The translations under genes were made by a program, and so were the position numbers. This document shows positions 53,386 through 60,421 of a stretch of DNA of 64,000 nucleotides, piece by piece. The notes below the pieces were generated by a model. It worked only from the letters and a program-made list of their open reading frames with translations. It had not been told where the DNA came from and did no database searches. Position 1 is the first letter of the stretch. Each line of letters begins with the position of its first letter. The DNA comes from Paenibacillus xylanexedens (GTDB lineage: Bacteria > Bacillota > Bacilli > Paenibacillales > Paenibacillaceae), in NCBI RefSeq assembly GCF_007676705.1, contig NZ_VEBF01000002.1:248001-312000 (forward strand). The letters are read 5' to 3'.

Positions 53386-53976
53386 ATGGCCAATCGGCTC
53401 CAGTTACTACTCGCCTCGGATTTCCATAATTTAGGCTCTGCACTTCAGGAAGAAGTGTATTATGAATATTATAATATGGTACATGGTCTTATCGTTTATA
53501 TCATCAAGGAACGTGCTGCAGCAGAAGATATTATTCAGGAAGCTTTTATCAAAATCATCAAAAACAAACCCCTCTTCGAAGACGAGGTCAAACTGAAAGC
53601 TTGGCTCAAGGTCGTCACGCGGAACACGGCTATTAATTATCTGAGAAAAAATAAAAATAACCGTAACCAATTGGACACGGATAGTGTTTTTATAGATATG
53701 GAGACGATGAATCAGACAGCAGCTTCCGTAGAAAGCATGGTGGAGACGCAGATGATGGAAGAGTCCATTGAATATTATCTCGGACAGCTCAAACCGGAAT
53801 ATCGTGTATTGGTGGAGTTACGGTGGAAACAAGGTCTCTCCTACCGGGAGATGGCCGAGCTGCTGGACACCTCCGAAGACATTGTGAAGCAACGCTTGTT
53901 CAGAGCCCGCGGCAGTATCAAGAAGAAATTACATAAGGAATGGGGTGGAAGCATTGAGCAACGGCAAGTCCGATAA
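53386..53976 (+). CDS. ECF-type RNA polymerase sigma factor
   Basis: Alternative sigma factor, 196 residues. Region 2 covers about 20-90, with AAAEDIIQEAFIKIIKNKP as the core-binding and -10-recognition segment and WLKVVTRNTAINYLRKNK near 75-92. Region 4 covers about 130-185, with the helix-turn-helix LSYREMAELLDTSEDIVKQRLFRARGSIKKKL. The ATG at 53386 follows AAAGGAG. The frame extends 60 codons further back, but that part lies over the terminator at 53188-53236 and is not coding. It overlaps the next gene, its probable membrane anti-sigma partner, by about 30 bases. Confidence 0.9.
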   Translation: MANRLQLLLASDFHNLGSALQEEVYYEYYNMVHGLIVYIIKERAAAEDIIQEAFIKIIKNKPLFEDEVKLKAWLKVVTRNTAINYLRKNKNNRNQLDTDSVFIDMETMNQTAASVESMVETQMMEESIEYYLGQLKPEYRVLVELRWKQGLSYREMAELLDTSEDIVKQRLFRARGSIKKKLHKEWGGSIEQRQVR

Positions 53977-54907
53977 GCATGTGGAGCGATTTGATTCAGA
54001 GCTGGAAGACGAATATTTCGACGCTGCGTTTGACTTGGCTTTTGACGAAGCTTTCCATCAGGCTGTCTCTGCCCCTTCCGCTTCCCATACCGAATCTATG
54101 AAGCAATCGTGGCAGAAGGTACACAAGGAAATTAACAGAATCGGTTTACGTAAAAAAAGAATACGTACTTTACGACTGTCTGTCGTAGTCGCTGCATCTG
54201 TAATGATCGGAGCGGTCATATTCAGTTTGCCTTCTGGAACACAAGCCGTTTCCCCTTTTGTGCAATCCATCAAGGATTGGGGCAATGGCATGAAATCCAT
54301 TATCATCGAGGATCGCACTACCCATCTGGGGGCTGATCCGTCAACAGCCAAAACGCCTCCACCACCGGAAACCAGCTTAGACGACATTCTTAAAGCACAA
54401 GAAGAAGAGGCTCTTAATACACCTTCGTATGAGTTATCGAGCCACCTGCTTCGTCCAGTACTTGTTACGGAAGAGATCGCACGCGAAGGGTTCATGGGTG
54501 ACTTTCTGTTATCCAAGGCCATTCCCGAGCGATTCAACAAGGTCAAATTCGAACTCGTGCTCGATACGGAAAACCCTGTGAATCCAGACGATTATTATGA
54601 GTCCACACAAATGAGAGTTCAATATACCAGTGAAGGCAAGAGCATAGAGGATGAGATCATCCAGTTTGATTATGTCTATGTCATGCCTGGGGAGAAAATT
54701 GAAGGGGCCATGCTACGTGATATGAGCACCGTAAAGCTGGCGGACGGCACGGAAGCACTGATGTATATCGGCCCACCCTATAACTCCTTTCAGTGGATGA
54801 TGGGTTCCAACAATATGAGTCTGTTTGGCACTCTTTCGGAAAAAGAAATGACTGCTATTGCCAACGATTTTCAAGAGCAGAAGTTTCCCGGCAGCACCCG
54901 TCGATAA
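53945..54907 (+). CDS. Single-pass membrane protein, probable anti-sigma factor
   Basis: Probable regulator of the overlapping sigma factor. Residues about 1-75 are a charged cytosolic segment, residues about 80-98 are one membrane helix (LSVVVAASVMIGAVIFSL), and the remaining 220 residues would be extracellular, beginning with a Pro-rich linker (KTPPPPETSLDD). The external domain is not recognised. The start is GTG at 53945 or a TTG three codons on; both lie inside the sigma gene, so translation is coupled. The gene order and topology fit a sigma/anti-sigma pair, but no zinc-binding anti-sigma motif is seen. Confidence 0.72.
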   Translation: MEALSNGKSDKHVERFDSELEDEYFDAAFDLAFDEAFHQAVSAPSASHTESMKQSWQKVHKEINRIGLRKKRIRTLRLSVVVAASVMIGAVIFSLPSGTQAVSPFVQSIKDWGNGMKSIIIEDRTTHLGADPSTAKTPPPPETSLDDILKAQEEEALNTPSYELSSHLLRPVLVTEEIAREGFMGDFLLSKAIPERFNKVKFELVLDTENPVNPDDYYESTQMRVQYTSEGKSIEDEIIQFDYVYVMPGEKIEGAMLRDMSTVKLADGTEALMYIGPPYNSFQWMMGSNNMSLFGTLSEKEMTAIANDFQEQKFPGSTRR

Positions 54908-54909
54908 GA

Positions 54910-55422
54910 TCAAAATAACACGGTGCCAGAGACATGTTTGCTTGTATCCGTGGTACTTCCATCATACGCTGTATGAATACTGGTAACGCGATAATAATAT
55001 CCTGGCATAACGGTCCAATCCGATGTGGCATTCAGTAAGTTTGTTTTCGTTGCAGTGTTGGAATTGGTTTTGAAAGTTACCCATGCTGTTCCTGTCCAGC
55101 GCTCCAATCGATAATCTACAGAAAGTGTCTTCATTGCTGTATATGTCGTGGTCTTTGTATTGACAATGGCGGACAGTCCTCCTCCAGGGATGACTGCACC
55201 GACCGCCTGATAGATATGTCCTCGTTCCCGAGTGGTAGCAAACGATTGGATGGATGGTTCTGGCGGCGGTGGAGGTGTAAGTGCACCAGAGGACACGTTA
55301 ATAACCGGACTTGCAACGGCTGATTCGGCCGTAGATATAGCCAGGATCGCTGGCACCATTAACAAGGCAGCAAGGGTTATTCTTAGTATAGATGATGCAC
55401 TCTTCGTTTTCATTTTCCGCAT
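54910..55422 (-). CDS. Secreted protein of unknown function
   Basis: Not recognised. The 170-residue product begins with a signal peptide (basic MRKMKTKSASS, hydrophobic ITLAALLMVPAILAIS, likely cleavage after AVAS near residue 38). A short Pro-rich stretch (LTPPPPPEPS) follows, then a domain rich in Thr, Ser, Tyr and Trp that looks all-beta (YRLERWTGTAWVTF, TAYDGSTTDTSKHVSG). There are no cysteines. ATG at 55422 after GGAGG. It converges with the anti-sigma gene, only 2 bp apart. A TGAAAC box at 55490-55495 with CGTC/CGTT downstream suggests an ECF-type promoter. Confidence 0.75.
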   Translation of the reverse strand: MRKMKTKSASSILRITLAALLMVPAILAISTAESAVASPVINVSSGALTPPPPPEPSIQSFATTRERGHIYQAVGAVIPGGGLSAIVNTKTTTYTAMKTLSVDYRLERWTGTAWVTFKTNSNTATKTNLLNATSDWTVMPGYYYRVTSIHTAYDGSTTDTSKHVSGTVLF

Positions 55423-55495
55423 ATTGATCCATCCTCCGCTTCCATACTTGATTTTGTGTAAGGGTATAAACGGACGGATCGGGTGACAGGTTTCA

Positions 55496-55548
55496 AAAAA
55501 ATTTAGACGCTCCGATATTTCTGTCGGAAGCGTCTTTTGTCTTTTTTA
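55496..55548. terminator. Bidirectional terminator-like hairpin in a divergent region
   Basis: AGACGCTCCGA pairs with TCGGAAGCGTCT, with T-runs on both strands. It lies between two divergent gene starts (55422 and 55655), where no annotated transcript should end. Confidence 0.75.
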
Positions 55549-55654
55549 TACATCTCCAGCATTGTGGAACCTAAATTATTCCAGTCCGTATGTATTGGGT
55601 AATGTATGCACGGAAGCATGTTAACCAACGAGACCTGCAAATGAGGTGTATAAC

Positions 55655-56038
55655 TTGAGTAAACTTCAATCCAAATCCAGAAGGCATCGTCACAGCTCCA
55701 ATGCAAATGAATTACACATCGAAGTTTCCAGCTCGTTCAAACGTCGGCTTGTTATTCTGATGAGTGTGCTTACCGTCGGGACCTTAATATATTTCTTAGC
55801 TACAGCCCGAGAAAGCTGGATAAGCATGGGGATTGACCGCTATGTATTGCCCTTTATGATCTGGGGACTTGTACTGTCCCCCATCCTTGCTTTTCTTTTC
55901 CTCAAAAAGAGTGGGCGAACCCTCTCCCATGTCAAAACCTTACGTGTGTTCGGGATTGCTTTCTTCCTTCTGCCTCTGGCACTTCTGTTTTATGTGTTAC
56001 CCGTAATCTACTCGAAAAAAATTGAATATCCAGCATGA
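55655..56038 (+). CDS. Small integral membrane protein of unknown function
   Basis: Not recognised. The 127-residue product has a basic, hydrophilic N-terminus (SKSRRHRHSS) and three hydrophobic helices: about 35-52 (LVILMSVLTVGTLIYFLA), about 66-85 (YVLPFMIWGLVLSPILAFLF) and about 100-118 (VFGIAFFLLPLALLFYVLPV). The start is TTG at 55655 after GAGGTG at good spacing. It is monocistronic, and its neighbours are unrelated. Confidence 0.7.
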   Translation: MSKLQSKSRRHRHSSNANELHIEVSSSFKRRLVILMSVLTVGTLIYFLATARESWISMGIDRYVLPFMIWGLVLSPILAFLFLKKSGRTLSHVKTLRVFGIAFFLLPLALLFYVLPVIYSKKIEYPA

Positions 56039-56157
56039 TCTCGCTCCTGGAGAGAATGTTTACGTCACTTATAAACGAATTTATATTAAGAATAGTTTTG
56101 TCACAGAGAACCGTTACGCCGATGTTGTCATTCATGCCCCCAAAGATTCATGAGCAT

Positions 56158-56199
56158 GCAAAGAAGCTGTACGATGACATTGCGTCACCATACAGCTTC
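56158..56199 (-). terminator. Intrinsic terminator after the CNNM/CorC gene
   Basis: Sense strand GAAGCTGTATGGTGAC pairs with GTCATCGTACAGCTTC (two mismatches), followed by TTTGC. The stem is strong but the U-run is short. Confidence 0.7.
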
Positions 56200-56221
56200 A
56201 TTCATTACAATTTCGATCTGG

Positions 56222-57538
56222 CTAAGCGCCTTCCTCTTCAACCAACAGTTCAAGCTTAATCACATTGACACGAGAAATTCGCTTATGCTCTGTCTCTTGA
56301 ATGACAAATACATACCCACCATACTCAACTGATTGACCGATCTGGGGTGGGATCGCATCTACTCTAGAGTATAGCCAGCCTCCAATGGTATCGTAATCGG
56401 CACGATCCATCTCCAGTCCGAATCGTTCGCTGACTTCTTCAATCAACATCAATCCATCAATGGAGTATTCCATCTCATCCACTTGCTCGATGACAGGTCG
56501 CTCCTGATCGAACTCATCCTGAATCTCGCCTACAATCTCTTCCATGATATCTTCCAGTGTGACAAGCCCGGAAGTTCCCCCATATTCATCAATCAGTATA
56601 GCAATCTGTGTCTTGCTACGCTGCATACGCTTGAGCAGATCACTGATCAGCGTGGTATCTGGCACAGCCAGAATGGGCCGGATTACGGAGATGGTATCCG
56701 TAAGTTGGGATCGCATCAGATCTTTAATGTGGATAAAGCCGATAATATGATCCTTGTCTCCGTTATATACCGGATACCGGGTTCTCATGCTTTCACTGGC
56801 AATCTCCAGATTCTCCAGCATGGACTGATTGGCATTCAGACAGATCATTTCCGTCCGCGGAATCATAATTTCACGGGCGGTTGTATCCGTAAAATCAAAT
56901 ATATTATCAACAAGTGCTAATTCAGTGTTGTCAATTAAACCGCTCTTATTGCTTTCTTTCATCAGAATACGTATTTCATCTTCGCTATGCGCATCGTCAA
57001 CCTCCGAAGCAGGTGCCATTCGGAACATTCTCAGCAAGCCATTAGCCATACCGTTCAGTGCCCATATGAATGGATACATTAACTTATAGAAGAACGTTAG
57101 CAGGGCTGCAGACCACAGCGTGATTGTCTCAGACTTGCGAATCGCCATCGTCTTGGGAGCAAGTTCGCCCAGTACAATATGCAAGATTGTAATAATTACA
57201 AATGCAATGGCAATGGATATCCCATGTACATAGACCGGACCCAATCCCAATGCGGTAAACATAGGTTCTAACAGGTGTGCAATCGCCGGTTCACCCAGCC
57301 ACCCAAGTCCCAGTGATGCCAGAGTTATACCTAATTGACAAGCAGACAAGTACGCATCCAGATTGCGTACGATATTGGAAGCATAGATGGCATTTTTGTT
57401 GCCTGTTTCCACCAAAGCCTCAATCCGGCTTCCACGAACCTTCACCATCGCGAATTCCGCCGACACAAAGAAACCATTCATTAATACAAGTAAACCAATT
57501 AATACTAAATTCATAATACTCGGTAAGGGGTCACTCAA
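56222..57538 (-). CDS. Hemolysin-family (CNNM/CorC-like) membrane protein with CBS pair
   Basis: Integral membrane protein of the CNNM/TlyC family, implicated in divalent-cation (Mg or Co) efflux or homeostasis. Residues about 1-200 are the DUF21 domain with three to four membrane helices (LVLIGLLVLMNGFFVSAEFAMVKVR; LGWLGEPAI). About 210-335 is a CBS pair (IMIPRTEMICL; TQIAILIDEYGGTSGLVTLEDIMEEIVGEI), and about 345-430 is the CorC_HlyC C-terminal domain. 438 residues. The start is TTG at 57538 after AGGATGAC, or the ATG at 57514. A structured leader of about 150 nt precedes it. Confidence 0.9.
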   Translation of the reverse strand: MSDPLPSIMNLVLIGLLVLMNGFFVSAEFAMVKVRGSRIEALVETGNKNAIYASNIVRNLDAYLSACQLGITLASLGLGWLGEPAIAHLLEPMFTALGLGPVYVHGISIAIAFVIITILHIVLGELAPKTMAIRKSETITLWSAALLTFFYKLMYPFIWALNGMANGLLRMFRMAPASEVDDAHSEDEIRILMKESNKSGLIDNTELALVDNIFDFTDTTAREIMIPRTEMICLNANQSMLENLEIASESMRTRYPVYNGDKDHIIGFIHIKDLMRSQLTDTISVIRPILAVPDTTLISDLLKRMQRSKTQIAILIDEYGGTSGLVTLEDIMEEIVGEIQDEFDQERPVIEQVDEMEYSIDGLMLIEEVSERFGLEMDRADYDTIGGWLYSRVDAIPPQIGQSVEYGGYVFVIQETEHKRISRVNVIKLELLVEEEGA

Positions 57539-57686
57539 ATTGTCATCCTATTCGCCGTCATTCTTCGGCAAATAGGTCCACCTCCTTCGAAAATGTAGGA
57601 TATTTGCCATTCTGCCGTTCATATGCAGTTTCAACTTCCCAATGCTTCCACCTCCACCGTGTTCTGTCGAATAACAAAGATATGCT
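57539..57686 (-). promoter_or_regulatory. Leader of the CNNM/CorC gene with alternative hairpins and a short ORF
   Basis: Sense strand: CCTATTTGCCG (near 57576) can pair with CGGCGAATAGG (ending 57547), which hides the AGGATGA ribosome-binding site of the membrane protein gene. The TATTTGCC in the same arm (57567-57574) can instead pair with an upstream GGCAAATA (57601-57608), which would free that site. Between them lies AAGGAGG (57581-57587) at ideal distance from TTG at 57571, opening an 8-codon frame (MPKNDGE, stop TAG at 57548). A second open frame of 39 codons (57558-57677, ending KEVDLFAEE) overlaps this leader but lacks a ribosome-binding site. Confidence 0.45.
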
Positions 57687-57692
57687 TCTTTT

Positions 57693-57720
57693 ATTATATA
57701 ATTCTACACTACACAGTCAA
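57693..57720 (-). promoter_or_regulatory. SigA-type promoter of the CNNM/CorC gene
   Basis: Minus strand TTGACT (57715-57720), 16-bp spacer, TATAAT (57693-57698). It predicts a transcript start near 57686 and a leader of about 150 nt. Confidence 0.75.
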
Positions 57721-57913
57721 TCCGTGTCCTATGACAACGAAATGGCACAAACGCCTTATTTCTTTTACAAAAGTCTCGATTACGCTGTTTTTTTAACATT
57801 TTAGAAACAAAGTAACGGATTTCTCACCTTAGGTTTTAATCACATGTCTTGAGATCCAATCCATTCATCAGTATCAAGGGCTCACTTGCTCTAAGAATGC
57901 CGCTAGTGCTCAA

Positions 57914-57950
57914 CGAAAAAGGAGCAGCCTATCAACCTTTAGACTGCTCC
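57914..57950 (-). terminator. Intrinsic terminator after the DUF4179 gene
   Basis: Sense strand GGAGCAGTCTA pairs with TAGGCTGCTCC, followed by TTTTTC. The stretch 57721-57913 between this and the CNNM promoter shows no gene. Confidence 0.88.
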
Positions 57951-58016
57951 ACGATTTTCGTACTCCTGTTTCCCTTAGATGAACACATGATTTCTGTACT
58001 CAGTTGCCGTAAGTGA

Positions 58017-59657
58017 TTACTCTTTGAGGTTAATTCTCCATTCTTCATCCGGATTTTTTGTAGTGTAGTTCCATACGTACAGATCTAGATCTTTGCCCTT
58101 AAAATCTTTGTACATCTCGATATGCTTATTGTCCGAGTCAGTGAAATATAGCGGTATTAAGTAGTGCTTTTCTTCCCTATCAAGAAAATAAGTTTGGTTA
58201 ATCCCGCCGAAATTGGTATCTGGACTTTTAGATTCTACGTACAGGTTGCCGTCCTTAATATAATAGGTCCAGATTAAAGGATACCCTTCATAATTGCTTG
58301 TAACGGTCTGTGAATGCGTAGAAATATCCGTTAGACGAATAGAAGCCTTACTTCCTGCATGCTCATCCACTCGATCCTTAGCGATTAGAGTCATCGGTTT
58401 TCCTGATAGAGAGCTTACATCCATGAGAATGGAATCCGACTGCTCAAACCGCAGTTCTGTTCGATTCGGATCCATCTTACCATCAAGAGAAACATAGCCA
58501 TCCATAATCTCGCCGTTGACTTCCAATTGATAAGTCCGGTAAGGCAACCTATAATAGTCTTCCTGATGATCAATCGTTACTCGAATTTGTGTTGGTGTTA
58601 CTACCAACCCACTTATACTTGCCTCCTCCGGTAAAGAATGCAATGGAATATCCATCTTCTCCTTATATGTGCCCGTATCCATCTGTTGACGTGATAAGGA
58701 TAGATTCAAGCTCCATGTGCCTTCCGTCCGTTCTTTTTCATGAGTATATGCGAAGGTGAAACGGTCCCCTTTTTTAAACTGCTGTTCGTTAAATATCTGT
58801 CTGCTAGAGTACTCACTCGATGCCCCCCCTGTACCATAGACAGGACTTTCTATTTCCTTTATAACGTCTTCTTTTTGATCATAAGCCATGATTCTTGCCC
58901 AGGTCTGTCCTTTCATCTCTGGATCTGTGAAGGTTACTGCGGAATTAATCATAATTTGACCTTCAGCATATTCAAAAGATTGAACTTCTACTGCTTCTAT
59001 CCCATTTTTTTGTATATTAAACTTCTGCGTGCTCGAATCTTGAGAATTTAGGGTAATCTCCTCCTGAAGATCTTGCAAGTACCGAACATCTGTAATGGAG
59101 AACTGAAGGTCAGATTGTTTCTCTTCCATAACCCAGTCTGTCTCGAAATATCCTTGAAACACGCCCTGCTCTTCGTTCCATTGCTGATAGTAGTGCCCTT
59201 CGATAGGCGTTCCATGGCTATCCTTAAGGACCATTTGATCATATCTGATCTCTTGTCCTTCTGTTTTTAATTCTGGTTTCACTGTATACAGGAGTACGGT
59301 CCGGTTATCATCTACAAACGCGTTATGTACCGTCAATGTAACTCCGTGAGCTGTTACGCTTTGTTCAATGAGCTGGCCATACCCAGCTTGAAGAGACGTA
59401 TTAATACCTGACTTGTTGGACAAGACATCACTCCAATCGTATTGGAAGGCTGCATATACGGGAGTTGCCATGACAGCTACAGATACACCCAAGACGATCG
59501 CTGCCTTCATGTTCCGTCGTTGCGGCCTATTAGTAATCTCATCGATTAGTCTCGGCTCTCCCATTTGAATACTGTTGAACATTTTATCGAAATCCGGATA
59601 CTCCAATGGATTAGAATGCTTCATATGATTTTTAACTTTATATTCTATTGAATTCAT
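58017..59657 (-). CDS. DUF4179-type membrane protein, probable anti-sigma factor
   Basis: Probable partner of the overlapping sigma factor. Residues about 1-47 are cytosolic and charged, residues about 50-70 are one membrane helix (MKAAIVLGVSVAVMATPVYAAF), and the rest, about 475 residues, is extracellular and appears all-beta. DUF4179 features follow the helix directly: GYGQLIEQSVTAHGVTLTVHNAFVDDNRTVLLYTV near 92-126. 546 residues. It overlaps the sigma gene by 20 bases, so the two are coupled. DUF4179 proteins with this topology are often encoded beside ECF sigma factors and are taken to be anti-sigma factors; that role is inferred. Confidence 0.82.
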   Translation of the reverse strand: MNSIEYKVKNHMKHSNPLEYPDFDKMFNSIQMGEPRLIDEITNRPQRRNMKAAIVLGVSVAVMATPVYAAFQYDWSDVLSNKSGINTSLQAGYGQLIEQSVTAHGVTLTVHNAFVDDNRTVLLYTVKPELKTEGQEIRYDQMVLKDSHGTPIEGHYYQQWNEEQGVFQGYFETDWVMEEKQSDLQFSITDVRYLQDLQEEITLNSQDSSTQKFNIQKNGIEAVEVQSFEYAEGQIMINSAVTFTDPEMKGQTWARIMAYDQKEDVIKEIESPVYGTGGASSEYSSRQIFNEQQFKKGDRFTFAYTHEKERTEGTWSLNLSLSRQQMDTGTYKEKMDIPLHSLPEEASISGLVVTPTQIRVTIDHQEDYYRLPYRTYQLEVNGEIMDGYVSLDGKMDPNRTELRFEQSDSILMDVSSLSGKPMTLIAKDRVDEHAGSKASIRLTDISTHSQTVTSNYEGYPLIWTYYIKDGNLYVESKSPDTNFGGINQTYFLDREEKHYLIPLYFTDSDNKHIEMYKDFKGKDLDLYVWNYTTKNPDEEWRINLKE

Positions 59658-60177
59658 AAGTACTATCTCCTCTCATTTTAACCTTCTCGTAGTTCTCCAG
59701 TTTTTTTCGCATCAGCTTAAGAGCCTTGTGCAGTCTTGTCCGAACAGTACCTTGACGTATCTTTAAAGTCTCTGCAATCTCGGCAATAGTGAGATCACCA
59801 ATATATCGCAAGATTACTACACTAAGCAGCTTGTCTGGTAATTTCTGTAACTGTTCCTCCAATTCAGCAAATGAAAGCTTAGCCATCACGATCGTATCAA
59901 CCGGATCTGTGGTAAGGACTTTTTGTTCATGCAGCAATTGTAGCTTGTTTCGGTTCTCATTTTTTACTTTGTTCTTTCGAATGATGTTAAGACAATGATT
60001 CATGGCGATACGCATAATCCAAGTTTTTAGATACGTTACATTTCTCCAATCCTGACGGAATACAGTAATAAACACATCATGACATACATCCTCTGCATCT
60101 TGGATGTTCTTCAGCATATACAGACAAGTGCGATATACATCTTTGTTATAGTTATGGAATAGTTCATGCTCGGTCAC
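59638..60177 (-). CDS. ECF-type RNA polymerase sigma factor
   Basis: Alternative sigma factor of 179 residues. Region 2 lies about 5-75 (DAEDVCHDVFITVFRQDW and WIMRIAMNHCLNIIRKNK), and region 4 about 110-165 (LPDKLLSVVILRYIGDLTIAEIAETLKIRQGTVRTRLHKAL). The start is GTG at 60177 with AAAGGAG upstream; the open frame extends 13 codons further from a weaker site. Translation is coupled to the DUF4179 gene. A TATAAT box and a long inverted repeat precede it. Confidence 0.9.
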   Translation of the reverse strand: MTEHELFHNYNKDVYRTCLYMLKNIQDAEDVCHDVFITVFRQDWRNVTYLKTWIMRIAMNHCLNIIRKNKVKNENRNKLQLLHEQKVLTTDPVDTIVMAKLSFAELEEQLQKLPDKLLSVVILRYIGDLTIAEIAETLKIRQGTVRTRLHKALKLMRKKLENYEKVKMRGDSTYEFNRI

Positions 60178-60205
60178 CCCCGGCACTCCTTTCTTGTTGA
60201 GATAT

Positions 60206-60263
60206 ATTATAGACACATTAGAATGGACAATTATTCACTTTTTTTTAATCGTGTCTATTCTAA
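60206..60263 (-). promoter_or_regulatory. Promoter region with inverted repeat upstream of the sigma gene
   Basis: Minus-strand -10 box TATAAT (60206-60211) with no good -35 at the normal distance. TTAGAATGGACA (60218-60229) and TGTCTATTCTAA (60252-60263) are 11/12 inverted repeats 22 bp apart, covering the -35 region. They could be the site of a regulator or of the sigma factor itself. Confidence 0.4.
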
Positions 60264-60336
60264 CTCGCTAGACTCCAGTTAAATACAAAAAGAGAGCTTA
60301 TTGGCTACCTTCTAATTTATATATGAAAGTAACCGA

Positions 60337-60387
60337 AAGAGAGTATCCCACGCATGCTTCATCATGGCGGGATACTCTCTTTTTTTG
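60337..60387. terminator. Intrinsic terminator after the sigma-DUF1835 gene
   Basis: AAGAGAGTATCCC pairs with GGGATACTCTCTTT. The T-run is longest on the plus strand, but the hairpin lies directly downstream of the minus-strand gene ending at 60422. Confidence 0.75.
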
Positions 60388-60421
60388 TGAAACTGTTCTT
60401 ATGCCTCTTATCTCTATTCCT

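Noticed and set aside
54058..54546. A 162-codon minus-strand open frame
   Set aside because: Antisense to the anti-sigma gene, whose topology and coupling to the sigma gene are convincing.
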